Shown: positions 55,109 through 63,718 of the stretch, in pieces | How positions within the stretch are numbered: the first letter of the stretch is position 1 | Layout: each line of letters begins with the position of its first letter | NCBI RefSeq assembly: GCF_000935125.1 | Contig: NZ_JRKI01000045.1 | Span: 1 to 64,000, forward strand | Length of the DNA stretch: 64,000 nucleotides | DNA from: Streptomyces natalensis ATCC 27448 | GTDB taxonomy: Bacteria; Actinomycetota; Actinomycetes; Streptomycetales; Streptomycetaceae | Reading direction: 5' to 3' | Notes under the pieces: model-generated | The model's input: only the letters and a program-made list of their open reading frames with translations | Databases searched by the model: none | What the model was told of the DNA's origin: nothing | Program-made: the position numbers and the translations under genes

Positions 55109-56401
55109 TCAGGCCGGTGCCGGCTGCGGCACCGCCGCGGCCGGGCCGAGCCGGCCGGTACGGTGCAGTCCGTACAGCGCGGCGCTGCACACCAGGCCCA
55201 GCGCCCAGAGGGCGATCCAGGGCAGCGCGGGCAGCCCCGCCGCGCGGGAGGCGTCCAGGGCCGCGCCGGTCAGCAGGTTGCCCAGGGTGATGCCGATCCC
55301 GCAGATGGTGTTGTAGAGCCCGTAGTGGGTGGCGACGAGGCGGTCACCGCACAGCCGGACGAGGGTGTCCATCTCGAACGGGTAGGTGATCATCGTGCCG
55401 ACGGCGAGCAGCAGGGCGGCCAGCGCCGGCGGCAGCGCCGCCAGCGCCCAGCGGGCCACGCCCGGTCCGGGCACCGGTAGCGCACCGGCCGCCAGGACCG
55501 GCACGAACGCCAGCCCCATCGCCAGCAGCCCCCAGGCCAGGGCCCGGCCGGGCGCCAGGCGGGCCTTGCACCAGGCCGTCACCCTGGTCTGCCCGGCGAT
55601 GGTGCTCAGCCCCGACACGGCGAACAGCGCCGCCACCGCGGCGGTGCCGAACCGCCCCTCGCCGCCCAGGCGTTTCACCTCCAGCGGCAGCGCCAGATAG
55701 ACCTGGAACGAGAGCACATAGGCGCCGGTCATGGCGCCGGAGAAGAGCAGGAACGGCCGGTTGGCCAGCACCCGCCGCCATTGGGCGCGCACCGTCCCCG
55801 CGCCGTCGCCGCGCGCCTGCCCGTCGTCCCCGCGGGCCGGCAGCGCGCGGATCTGCACCAGGCTCAGCACCGCGAAGATCCCGGACGCGACCAGGCAGGT
55901 GACGCGGAAGTCCAGCCCGGTCAGCACCATGCCCACCAGCGGGCCGAGCAGAATGCCCGCCTGGTAGAAGACGTTGAACAGCGCGAACGCCTCCAGCCGG
56001 CGCTCGCCCGCCCCGGCGGCCAGATAGGCCCGTACCGCCGGGTTGAACAGCGCCCCGGCGAGCCCGGTGGCCGCGGACGCCGCCAGCAGCGCGGGCAGCG
56101 AGTCGACCAGGCCGAGGGTGGCGAAGCCGACGGTGCGCAGCACACAGCCGGCCACGATCAGCGGCTTGTACCCGAACCGGTCGGCCAGCGTGCCGCCGAC
56201 CAGGAACATCCCCTGCTGGCTGAAGTTGCGGACGCCGAGGACCAGCCCGACCAGCCATCCTGCCAGTCCCAGCGTGCCGGACAGATGGGCGGCCAGATAC
56301 GGCATCAGCATGTAGAAGCCGAGGTTGATGGTGAACTGATTGGCCATCAGGAGGCGGACGCTGCGGTCGTAGGACCGCACCTGGACGAGGAGACCCTTCA
56401 C
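55109..56401 (-). CDS. MFS transporter
   Basis: A 430-residue major facilitator with twelve helices. Typical parts: RLLMANQFTINLGFYMLMPYLAAHL (helix 1), the loop GGTLADRFGYKPLIVAG (motif A), a long middle loop at about 185-215 and KRLGGEGRFGTAAVAALFAVSG. The GTG at 56401 overlaps the stop of the PLP enzyme gene by 4 bp, so the two are made together. It most likely exports the product of that enzyme or a peptide related to it. Confidence 0.9.
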   Translation of the reverse strand: MKGLLVQVRSYDRSVRLLMANQFTINLGFYMLMPYLAAHLSGTLGLAGWLVGLVLGVRNFSQQGMFLVGGTLADRFGYKPLIVAGCVLRTVGFATLGLVDSLPALLAASAATGLAGALFNPAVRAYLAAGAGERRLEAFALFNVFYQAGILLGPLVGMVLTGLDFRVTCLVASGIFAVLSLVQIRALPARGDDGQARGDGAGTVRAQWRRVLANRPFLLFSGAMTGAYVLSFQVYLALPLEVKRLGGEGRFGTAAVAALFAVSGLSTIAGQTRVTAWCKARLAPGRALAWGLLAMGLAFVPVLAAGALPVPGPGVARWALAALPPALAALLLAVGTMITYPFEMDTLVRLCGDRLVATHYGLYNTICGIGITLGNLLTGAALDASRAAGLPALPWIALWALGLVCSAALYGLHRTGRLGPAAAVPQPAPA

Positions 56402-57537
56402 CGGCCCGCCTCCTCGGTGCCCGGGGCGCGCAGGGTGAGCGGATCGACGACGGCGGCACACCGGCTCCAGGCGGTGACCTCCCTCTCGTCCGGCCGCGCC
56501 ACCGTCTGCGGCCCCTCCGCGGGCGGCGCGTCGAGCAGTCCGTGGGCGGCGCAGTACGCGTCGTCGTAGACCGTCTCCAGATAGCGCTGCGGCCCGTCCG
56601 GGAAGACCGCGGCGATACGGGTCCCGGGCGGCTCGGTGCGGCACAGCCAGCCCGCGACCAGCGCGACCGCGCCCACGCTCCAGCCGCCGGTGGCGTAGTG
56701 CGAGGCCGCCAGCCGTCGGCAGGTGTGCACCGCCTCGCCCGGTGCGACCCAGTGCACCTCGCTGAACTGGTCGTAGGCGACGTTGCGCGGATAGATGCTG
56801 GAGCCCAGGCCGCGCATCAGCCGGGGCCGGGCGGGCTGTCCGAAGATGGTCGAGCCGATGGTGTCGACGCCGACGAGCCGCAGTTCGGGATAGAGCTGGC
56901 GCAGCACCCGGGAGATGCCGGCGGAGTGACCGCCGGTACCGACGCTGCACACCAGCAGGTCGACATGGCCGAGCTGTGCGGCGAGTTCGAGCGCCAGCGG
57001 CAGGTAGGCGGCGGTGTTGTCGGGGTTGTGGTACTGGTCGGGGCACCAGGAGCCGGGGTGCTCGGCCAGCAGGCGGGCCACCCGGTCGCGGCGCGCCTGC
57101 TGCCAGCCGCCGCTGGGGTGGGGTTCGGGGACGAGGTCGATCCGCGCGCCGTAGGCGGTCAGCAGGCGGGTCATCGAGGGTTCCAGGCCGGGGTCGGTGA
57201 CCAGGGTGACGGGGTGGCCGTGCACCATCCCGGCGAGCGCCAGGCCCAGCCCGAGGGTGCCGCTGGTGGATTCGATGATCCGGCCGCCGGGCCGCAGGGC
57301 GCCGCGGGCGCGGGCGCGTTCGACCATGTGCAGCCCCGGGCGGTCCTTGATGCCGCCGGGGTTACGGCCCTCCAGTTTCGCCCAGAACCCGCGGCCGGGC
57401 GGGGTGAGCGGTGCGGAGATGTAGAGGACGGGGGTGTTGCCGACGAGGCCGGACATCCCGGGGGCCGGGGGGCCTGGGGTGCGGTGGGTGGGGTCGGGGC
57501 TGGCGGGAGGCGTGGTCAGGGTGGGAAGAGAGTGCAT
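56398..57537 (-). CDS. PLP-dependent cysteine synthase-family enzyme
   Basis: A 379-residue fold-type II PLP enzyme. Marks: GLVGNTPVLYI (30-40), KLEGRNPGGIKDRPGLHM (Schiff-base Lys in the GGIKDR context), ESTSGTLGLGLA (the Ser/Thr-Gly substrate loop), and the phosphate loop VGTGGHSAGISRVL. The relatives with this tail are SbnA-like and cystathionine/cysteine synthases, which do beta-replacement on O-activated serine. Residues 1-28 are Pro/Thr-rich. The MFS gene overlaps it, and two small exported His/Cys-bearing proteins lie upstream, so a small amino-acid-derived metabolite (perhaps metal-binding) made and exported is a fair guess, not shown. Confidence 0.8.
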   Translation of the reverse strand: MHSLPTLTTPPASPDPTHRTPGPPAPGMSGLVGNTPVLYISAPLTPPGRGFWAKLEGRNPGGIKDRPGLHMVERARARGALRPGGRIIESTSGTLGLGLALAGMVHGHPVTLVTDPGLEPSMTRLLTAYGARIDLVPEPHPSGGWQQARRDRVARLLAEHPGSWCPDQYHNPDNTAAYLPLALELAAQLGHVDLLVCSVGTGGHSAGISRVLRQLYPELRLVGVDTIGSTIFGQPARPRLMRGLGSSIYPRNVAYDQFSEVHWVAPGEAVHTCRRLAASHYATGGWSVGAVALVAGWLCRTEPPGTRIAAVFPDGPQRYLETVYDDAYCAAHGLLDAPPAEGPQTVARPDEREVTAWSRCAAVVDPLTLRAPGTEEAGR

Positions 57538-57643
57538 CGGTCGCTCTCGTTCGGTGTGCGGGACAGGGACGCTCCTCTCGCGCGCCGGCCGGTCGGGCAC
57601 GGCGCGCGGCGGCCGGCGGGGTGACCGGCCGCGCGGGCGGCTC

Positions 57644-58087
57644 CTATATCCGGCACCTGCACAGGACGGCGAGCGTGGTCCGGCCGGTGCGCGGCGGCCG
57701 GTCCGGCGCGGCCCGTCGGCGTACGGACGGTGGCGGCACGGTCCCGCTCGCCGTGACGGGCGCCGTCGGCGGGGCGCCGCTCCCGTCCGCCCGCCCCTTC
57801 GGCAGCTGTCCGGACGGTCCGGGTCCGCAGGCGGTGTGCGGGCCGTCGCTCTGGACGGCCTCGAGCACGGGGGTGCGCATATCGGCGCGCTCGGGACGCT
57901 GTGCCGCGGCCGCCACCGGTCCGGCGGCACGGTGGTGGCCGCCGCCCGCGTGGGCACACGGCGGTGCGGTCAGCAACAGTCCGGCGAGAAGCAGGAGTAC
58001 GGCGGCCCGCCGGACAGGGGCACGGGTACGGACGCGGGCAGGGGTACGGACGCGGGCACGGGTACGCGGACGGGAACGAAGGGACAC
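57644..58087 (-). CDS. Small secreted protein, Arg-rich signal
   Basis: A 147-residue exported protein. A very basic N-terminus (alternating RTRARVR and RTPARV) leads into a hydrophobic helix AAVLLLLAGLLLTAPPCAHA, a signal peptide ending near residue 47, then GGGHH and a Pro/Arg/Ser-rich chain with two more Cys; it ends TTLAVLCRCRI. The basic run is encoded by a 17-21 bp DNA repeat at about 58012-58075. GTG 58087 has GGAGG four bases upstream. It lies between the DUF6153 gene and the PLP gene. I have no family name for it. Confidence 0.65.
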   Translation of the reverse strand: MSLRSRPRTRARVRTPARVRTRAPVRRAAVLLLLAGLLLTAPPCAHAGGGHHRAAGPVAAAAQRPERADMRTPVLEAVQSDGPHTACGPGPSGQLPKGRADGSGAPPTAPVTASGTVPPPSVRRRAAPDRPPRTGRTTLAVLCRCRI

Positions 58088-58206
58088 GGGTCCTCCGTGG
58101 CGAGCACCGCCTCGCGGGCGCGCGGCAGCGGCGCGCACATGCGGCGGGTCGGGGGGCAGCGGGCAGCTCGTAGGCGATGCGCGCCTGGGCCGGAACGGCC
58201 GGAAAT

Positions 58207-58623
58207 CTAGACCTGCTGGACGACGGAGCCCGTAGCGCTGCGCAACGGTGGCGGCAGCGGCACACCGCGGGCCGCGGCGGCCCGGACCGGACCGGCCGCG
58301 TACACGGCACTCGTGGTCCCCGGTGCGGGACAGGGCGGGGTCAGTTCGCCGCCCTGCTGCGGATGGCCGGATACGCACAGCTCGTGGGAGTGCACGGGGG
58401 CGGGCGGCCCGGGGTGCTCGCCGTGGTCACTGTGGCCGGCATGAACGGACGCGTTCACCGCCATGACCGGGACGGAGGATGCCGCATGCCCCGCGTTCTC
58501 GGCGCCCGCGCCATGGACGAGCAGCACGCCGAACAGCACCAGCAGCGTCGGCCACAGCAGCCGGAACGGGACCGCTGCACCGCGGTCCCGTGCACTGTGC
58601 CGGGGCGACCGAGCCGTTGACAT
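58207..58623 (-). CDS. DUF6153-like membrane or exported protein
   Basis: A 138-residue protein with an N-terminal helix (LLWPTLLVLFGVLLVHGAGA, about 22-42) and an outer part rich in His: HAGHSDHGEHPG, then HSHELCVSGHPQQG and TPPCP. This His/Cys pattern is that of DUF6153, an actinobacterial family of unknown role that could bind copper or another metal. It is the first gene of the run that continues with the secreted protein, the PLP enzyme and the MFS transporter (gaps 119, 106 and -4 bp). Confidence 0.65.
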   Translation of the reverse strand: MSTARSPRHSARDRGAAVPFRLLWPTLLVLFGVLLVHGAGAENAGHAASSVPVMAVNASVHAGHSDHGEHPGPPAPVHSHELCVSGHPQQGGELTPPCPAPGTTSAVYAAGPVRAAAARGVPLPPPLRSATGSVVQQV

Positions 58624-58690
58624 GCCGCGATCGTAACCGACGTGGCCCGGCCGCCCCTGACGGTGTGTCGGGAGCGGCCGGATCGCGCCG

Positions 58691-59146
58691 TCAAGCGAGG
58701 GACGTCAGCGGTTCCGGCTGCGCCGTCACCTCCGGGACGGTGTGCAGCGGGGTCCGGGGCGCGGGGGCCGTTCCGAGCCGTCGGCTGAACCAGATGACTT
58801 TGCCCGTGGCGGTCCCGCAGGTGCCCCAGCTGTCGCTGAGGGCCGCCACCGTCGCCAGTCCGCCGCCGAGGGTGGCGGGCAGGGCAGGCAGCCGCGGGCC
58901 GTCGTCGGCCACCGAGGCCGTCAGCCGGCACCCGTCGTGGCGCAGTTCCACGGTGCAGCGGGCGCCGGGGCCGATATGGCGGTGCACATTGGCCAGCAGT
59001 TCCGTCACGCCCCGGCACACCGACGGGATATGTGGTTCGAGCCGCCAGTACCTCAGATGCGCGGCCAGGATGCGCCGGATCTGCGGCATGCGTTCCGCCG
59101 AGGCGTGCAGGTCGACCGCGTAGTGGCGGTCAAGGGGCAGGGTCAT
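58691..59146 (-). CDS. Anti-sigma-like ATP-binding protein (HATPase_c_2)
   Basis: A 151-residue protein of the RsbW/SpoIIAB type: ERMPQIRRILAAHLRYW, then VCRGVTELLANVHRHI (the N-box, with Glu and Asn), VADDGPRLPAL (G1 Asp) and GGGLATVAALSDSWG (G2). Streptomyces have dozens of these as partners for SpoIIE phosphatases and anti-sigma antagonists. It stands alone with no sigma factor beside it; the SpoIIE protein at 30-33 kb is not linked. C-terminal 25 residues are disordered. Confidence 0.88.
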   Translation of the reverse strand: MTLPLDRHYAVDLHASAERMPQIRRILAAHLRYWRLEPHIPSVCRGVTELLANVHRHIGPGARCTVELRHDGCRLTASVADDGPRLPALPATLGGGLATVAALSDSWGTCGTATGKVIWFSRRLGTAPAPRTPLHTVPEVTAQPEPLTSLA

Positions 59147-59287
59147 GGTCGTGACTCCTCAGCGTCGGGCTCATCTGAGCGTGCGGGATGACATATGGCC
59201 GACCAGAGGTGACAGAGTTCCCCCGTGGGACCGGCCCCGCAACCCTTCCTGCCGCGATCGGGCGGCCGTACGGGTCCGGACGGCCCC

Positions 59288-61390
59288 TCAGCCGCTCAGG
59301 CGTTCCAGGACCTTGTCCGGGGTGAGCGGAAGGTCGCGCAGCCGGATCCCGGTGGCATGCCAGAACGCGTTCGCCAGGGCCGCCGCGGTGCCGACGATGC
59401 CGATCTCGCCGATGCCCTTGCTGCCCATCGGGTTGAGGTGCGGATCGTCCTCGTCGATCCAGTGCACCTCGATGCCGTGGATGTCGGCGCAGACCGGCAC
59501 GTGGTAGGAGGCCAGATCGCAGGCGGTGAAGTCGCCGTGGACGGGGTCCAGTTCGCAGTCCTCCGTCAGGGCCATGCCCAGCCCCATGGTCATCCCGCCG
59601 ATGAGCTGGGAACGCGCGGTGCGGGGGTTGAGGATCCGGCCGGCCGCGAACATGCCCAGCAGACGGCGCACCCTTACCTCCCCGGTGACGGTGTCGACCT
59701 GCACCTCGGCGAAGTGGGCGCCGAAGGAGTGCCGGGCGTAGGGGCTGGTTGCGGCGGCCTCCTGGTAGGTGTCCGCGGTGGCCGCCAGCCCGTTGGGCGG
59801 GAGCGGGCCGGGCTCCTCGCGCAGCCGTGCCACCAGCGCGGTCGCGGCCTTGTGCACGGCCCAGCCCCAGGAGGCGGTGCCGCCGGAGCCGCCGGCCAGC
59901 ACCCCGGGCGGCAGGTCGCTGCTGCCGATCTCGATACGGATGTGGTCCTCGGGCGCGCCGAGTGCGGCGGCGGCGATCTGCGCGAGGACGGTGCGGGCGC
60001 CGGTGCCGATGTCGGTGGCGTTCACGCGGATGCGGTAGGTGCCGTCGGGGTGGGCGCGGGCCTCGGCGGCGGATCCGCCGACCAGGACGTAGGGGTAGGT
60101 GGCCGCGGCGACGCCCGTGCCCACCAGCAGGTCTCCCTCGCGGCGCAGGGCCGGCCGCCGGTCGCGGGGCAGCCAGCCGAAGCGGTCGGCGCCCTGGCGC
60201 AGGCATTCCACGAGGTGGCGGCTGCTGAAGGGCCGGCCGCTGTCGGGTTCGGCGTCCGGCTCGTTGCGGATCCGCAGTTCCACGGGGTCGATGTCCAGGT
60301 GGACGGCGAGTTCGTCGACGGCGCACTCCAGGGCGTACATCCCGGGGGCCTCGCCCGGGGCCCGCATCCACGACGGGCTGGGCACGTCCAGCGCGGCGAC
60401 GCGGTGCAGGGTGCGGCTGTGCGGCGAGGCGTACATGACGCGGGCCGGGACCGCTGCGCCCTCGACGAAGCCGCGGACGGTGCAGGTGTAGGTGGTGACC
60501 TCCTGTGCGAGGACGGTGAGGTCGCCCTCGCGGCTCGCGCCGAGGCGTACCCGCTGGAGGGTGGGCGCGCGGTGCCCGACGACGGCGGGCAGCTGGCGGC
60601 GCGGCAGAGCCAGTTTGACCGGGCGGCCGGTGACCTGGGCGGCCATCGCGGCCAGGACGACCTGGGGGCGGGGCGTCCCCTTGGAGCCGAAGCCGCCGCC
60701 GACGTGCTCGGAGATGACCGTGACGTCGTCCGGGCCGAGGCCGAACAGGGCGGCGAGGTCGTCGCGCACCTTGGTGGCGCCCTGGCTGGAGTCGTGGACG
60801 GTGAGGTGTCCATGGGTCCAGCGGGCGGTGGAGGCGTGCGGTTCCATGGGGTGGTTGTGCAGCGGGGGCATGGTGTAGGTCGCATCGACGGTGGCCGGGG
60901 CCGCGGCGAACGCCGCCTCGAAGTCGCCCCGTTCGCGGGTTCCGGGGTAGAGGCCGTTGGCCAACTCCGCCTCGTACAGGCCCGGATGATCGGGCGTGAG
61001 CCGTACGTCGTGCGGCTCGGGCTCGTAGCTGACGTGGACCTCCTCGGCCGCCGCGCGGGCCGTCTCCAGGCCGTCGGCGACGACCAGGGCGACGTACCAG
61101 CCACGGTGCGGGACCCGGTCGTCCTGGAGGACGGCCAGCGTACGGTCCCCGGGGGCGGCCAGACGGGGCGCGTCGAGGTGGGTGAGCACCGCGTGGACAC
61201 CGGGCAGGGCGAGGGCCGCGGTGGTGTCGAGGGCGGTGATCCGGCCGCGGGCGATGGTGGCCGGCACCGGCCAGGCGTAGGCGCAGCCCGGCGGGGTGTG
61301 CTCGGCGGCGTAGCGGGCGGCCCCGGTGACCTTCTCCCGGCCTTCGCGCCGGACGAGCGGTTCACCGAGGGGGGACGGGGCGGCGGCCAT
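59288..61390 (-). CDS. paoC: Aldehyde oxidoreductase molybdenum-binding subunit (PaoC-like)
   Basis: A 700-residue large subunit of the xanthine oxidase family. It starts with GEPLVRREGREKVTGAARYAAEH and carries the cofactor-binding parts EHVGGGFGSKG, MRAPGEAPGMYALECAVDELA, GGSGGTASWGWAV (the Gln/Gly loop region) and the catalytic Glu in KGIGEIGIVG. It oxidises aldehydes to acids with water as oxygen source. Length and motifs fit the PaoC/YagR group rather than xanthine dehydrogenase B. It is last in a three-gene operon (2Fe-2S, FAD, Mo). Confidence 0.92.
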   Translation of the reverse strand: MAAAPSPLGEPLVRREGREKVTGAARYAAEHTPPGCAYAWPVPATIARGRITALDTTAALALPGVHAVLTHLDAPRLAAPGDRTLAVLQDDRVPHRGWYVALVVADGLETARAAAEEVHVSYEPEPHDVRLTPDHPGLYEAELANGLYPGTRERGDFEAAFAAAPATVDATYTMPPLHNHPMEPHASTARWTHGHLTVHDSSQGATKVRDDLAALFGLGPDDVTVISEHVGGGFGSKGTPRPQVVLAAMAAQVTGRPVKLALPRRQLPAVVGHRAPTLQRVRLGASREGDLTVLAQEVTTYTCTVRGFVEGAAVPARVMYASPHSRTLHRVAALDVPSPSWMRAPGEAPGMYALECAVDELAVHLDIDPVELRIRNEPDAEPDSGRPFSSRHLVECLRQGADRFGWLPRDRRPALRREGDLLVGTGVAAATYPYVLVGGSAAEARAHPDGTYRIRVNATDIGTGARTVLAQIAAAALGAPEDHIRIEIGSSDLPPGVLAGGSGGTASWGWAVHKAATALVARLREEPGPLPPNGLAATADTYQEAAATSPYARHSFGAHFAEVQVDTVTGEVRVRRLLGMFAAGRILNPRTARSQLIGGMTMGLGMALTEDCELDPVHGDFTACDLASYHVPVCADIHGIEVHWIDEDDPHLNPMGSKGIGEIGIVGTAAALANAFWHATGIRLRDLPLTPDKVLERLSG

Positions 61391-61447
61391 GGCGGGTGTC
61401 CTTTCGTCGCGCGCGGGTCGTCGGGCGCGGGTCGTCGGGCGCGGGCG

Positions 61448-62434
61448 TCACGCACGGGCGGCCAGGTCGGCCAGCACGCCGACCGTGAGGCCCCGTGCCA
61501 GGGCGACCTTGAAGCCGTTGTCGCGCAGCGGGCGGGCGGCGGCGAGTTCGGCGTCGGCGGCGCGCGCGAAGGTGTCCTCGGTGGCGGACGCGCCGTGCAG
61601 CACCGCTTCGGCCGCACGGGCCCGCCACGGCCGGTGCGCCAGCCCGCCGTAGGCCAGCGCCGCATGCCGTACGGCGCCGTCCCGAACGGCGAGCACGGCC
61701 GCGACGGAGACCAGGGCGAAGGCGAACGAGGAGCGGTCGCGGGCCTTGCGGTAGCGCATGTGCAGGCCGGGGAGGGCGGGCGGCAGCTCGACGGCGGTGA
61801 TCAGTTCGCCGGTGCGGATCACCGTGTCGCGGTCGGGCCGGTCGCCGGGCAGCCGGTGGAAGGTGGTCACCGGGACGCCGCGTTCGCCGTCGGGACCGTG
61901 CAGATGGACGGTGGCGTCCAGGGCGGCGAGGGCGACGGCCAGGTCCGAGGGCTGGGTGGCGACGCAGTGCTCGGAGTGCCCCAGGACGGCCAGATCGCGG
62001 TGCGCGCCCTCGCGGGCCGGGCAGCCGGTGCCCGGTGCGCGCTTGTTGCAGGGTTTGGTCACGTCCTGGAAGTAGAGGCAGCGGGTGCGCTGGAGCAGAT
62101 TGCCGCCGGTGGTCGCCGTGTTCCGCAGCTGTCCCGAGGCGCCGGAGAGCACCGCCTGCGAGAGCACGGGGTAGCGGTCGCGGACGGCCGGGGCCGCGGC
62201 CAGATCGCTGTTGCGGACCATCGCCCCGATCCGCAGCCCGCCGTCCGGCAGTTCCTCGATACGGTCCAGCGGCAGCCGGCTGACGTCGATGAGCAGCGGC
62301 GGTGACTCCACGCCGAGCTTCATCAGATCGACGAGGTTGGTGCCGCCGCCCAGGAACCGCGCCCCGGGCCGCTCGGCCGCCACCTGGACGGCGTGCGCCA
62401 CGCTCCCGGCCCGCACATATCCGAACGGCTTCAT
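61448..62434 (-). CDS. paoB: Aldehyde oxidoreductase FAD-binding subunit (PaoB-like)
   Basis: A 328-residue middle subunit. FAD-binding motif ARFLGGGTNLVDLMKLGV (about 25-42), then the NTATTGGNLLQRTRC stretch and the Cys-rich loop CLYFQDVTKPCNKRAPGTGC with a further Cys in SEHCVATQPSD. That loop binds an extra 4Fe-4S cluster in PaoB of E. coli, and is absent from ordinary xanthine dehydrogenase FAD subunits. The ATG at 62434 overlaps the stop of the 2Fe-2S gene (ATGA). Electron path: Mo, two 2Fe-2S, FAD, with 4Fe-4S near FAD. Confidence 0.92.
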   Translation of the reverse strand: MKPFGYVRAGSVAHAVQVAAERPGARFLGGGTNLVDLMKLGVESPPLLIDVSRLPLDRIEELPDGGLRIGAMVRNSDLAAAPAVRDRYPVLSQAVLSGASGQLRNTATTGGNLLQRTRCLYFQDVTKPCNKRAPGTGCPAREGAHRDLAVLGHSEHCVATQPSDLAVALAALDATVHLHGPDGERGVPVTTFHRLPGDRPDRDTVIRTGELITAVELPPALPGLHMRYRKARDRSSFAFALVSVAAVLAVRDGAVRHAALAYGGLAHRPWRARAAEAVLHGASATEDTFARAADAELAAARPLRDNGFKVALARGLTVGVLADLAARA

Positions 62435-63060
62435 GACGCCTCCCCCGCACCCCGGCTGCCCGTATCGGCCGCATCGCCGGTTGCGGCCGCACCCCTGACG
62501 TCGCCGACCGCTTCGACGATGCGGGGATAGGCGCCGCACCGGCACAGGTTGCCGCTCATCCGCTCGCGGATCTCGTCGTCGGTGAGCTCCACCGGGGCCC
62601 CGGAGCGCGCGTCGTCCGGTGTGACGTACGAGGGGAAGCCGTCCGCCGCCTCCCTGATCGCCCCGAGCGCCGAACAGATCTGGCCGGGGGTGCAGTAGCC
62701 GCACTGGAGGGCGTCGCGGGCCAGGAACGCCTCCTGGAGCGGGTGCAGCCGCAGCCCGTCGGCGAGGCCCTCGACGGTGGTCAGACGCCGGCCGTCCTGC
62801 GCCACGGCCAGCAGCAGACAGCTGTTGGCCCGCCGCCCGTCGACCAGCACCGTGCACGCCCCGCACTGCCCGTGGTCGCAGCCCTTCTTGGCGCCGGTCA
62901 GATCGAGTCGTTCGCGCAGTACGTCCAGGAGGGTGGCGCGGTGGTCCACTGCCAGTGTGTACGTCGTCCCGTTGACCCGCAGGATCACCTCGGACCGCTC
63001 GCCGGTCGCCGCCGACCGCGGTACCCCGGCGCCGCCGGCCGGCCGATTGCTGGAGTCCAC
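62431..63060 (-). CDS. paoA: Aldehyde oxidoreductase 2Fe-2S subunit (PaoA-like)
   Basis: A 209-residue small subunit with two 2Fe-2S sites: the plant-ferredoxin type GCDHGQCGACTVLVDG followed by NSCLLL, and the helical site QCGYCTPGQ with GNLCRCGAYPRIVEAV. The first 20 residues are disordered and lack the Tat signal that E. coli PaoA has, so this enzyme is probably cytoplasmic. GTG 63060 has GAAGG nine bases upstream. First gene of the operon; a small unknown gene ends 58 bp before it. Confidence 0.92.
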   Translation of the reverse strand: MDSSNRPAGGAGVPRSAATGERSEVILRVNGTTYTLAVDHRATLLDVLRERLDLTGAKKGCDHGQCGACTVLVDGRRANSCLLLAVAQDGRRLTTVEGLADGLRLHPLQEAFLARDALQCGYCTPGQICSALGAIREAADGFPSYVTPDDARSGAPVELTDDEIRERMSGNLCRCGAYPRIVEAVGDVRGAAATGDAADTGSRGAGEAS

Positions 63061-63118
63061 TCGTTCGCGCCTTCCCGTCCGACGTCAGCTGCGCTTCCCG
63101 GGCCGCCCCGGGCCCGCC

Positions 63119-63541
63119 TCAGCGGTTCTCCAGCCGCAGCTGGACCTCTTCCTCCTGGTCGCCGGCGGCCGTGCCGACCACCCGCACCGCGAACGCATGC
63201 GTCAGGCTCTCGCGGATCCGGTTGACCGCCCAGTAACCGCCCTGGAGATCGACGGTGACCGGCGCGGTCAGCCGGCGCGGCGCGGCCTGACCGTGCAGGT
63301 CGGTGACGTCGACGGTCGCGGTCCACACGGTCGCGCTCGCCCCGTTGATCTCCGTGGGCACATCGTCCGCGGCCCGGTCGGAGGCGAAGGACTCGCGCAG
63401 GGCGCTGAAGACCGCGTGCGCGTCCTGCGTCGCGCAGCCGACGACCTCCACCAGGACCTCGTCCGGTTGCCCCGGCGGGTCCGGGGGCTGCGGGCGGGCG
63501 GAGTTCTCCGCGTGTGACGCCTGTTCCGCGCTGTTCACCAT
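63119..63541 (-). CDS. Small protein of unknown function
   Basis: A 140-residue soluble protein. After a disordered 28-residue lead it has an alpha/beta layout: EVLVEVVGCATQDAHAVFSALRESF, ASATVWTATVDV, APVTVDLQGGYWAVNRIRESLTHAF and AFAVRVV, closing with an acidic EEEVQLRLE. It might be a ferredoxin-like (ACT or BON-like) fold. ATG 63541 has GGAAGG five bases upstream. It reads into the PaoABC-like operon on the same strand with a 58-bp gap. I know no named family. Confidence 0.65.
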   Translation of the reverse strand: MVNSAEQASHAENSARPQPPDPPGQPDEVLVEVVGCATQDAHAVFSALRESFASDRAADDVPTEINGASATVWTATVDVTDLHGQAAPRRLTAPVTVDLQGGYWAVNRIRESLTHAFAVRVVGTAAGDQEEEVQLRLENR

Positions 63542-63718
63542 GGGGGCCTTCCTGTGGGAGCCGGACGCTTCCAGGCTCGCCCGGCGGCCCGGTGCGGGCA
63601 CGCCCCATGAGCCGTACGGGGGTCCTTTGGTTGCCACGGGCATCGGACGGGACGGATCATCCCGTACGGGACAGATCCGGCGGAACGCCGCGCGGATCCG
63701 GCACGAGGGAGACGCAGC

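Noticed and set aside
56398..58623. RiPP or siderophore biosynthetic cluster around the PLP enzyme
   Set aside because: No precursor peptide with a leader, no NIS/NRPS enzyme; only a general small-metabolite idea can be supported.
59288..63060. Xanthine dehydrogenase linked to the NCS2 permease
   Set aside because: The 4Fe-4S loop in the FAD subunit and the large-subunit motifs fit the PaoABC aldehyde group; the permease is 16 kb away.
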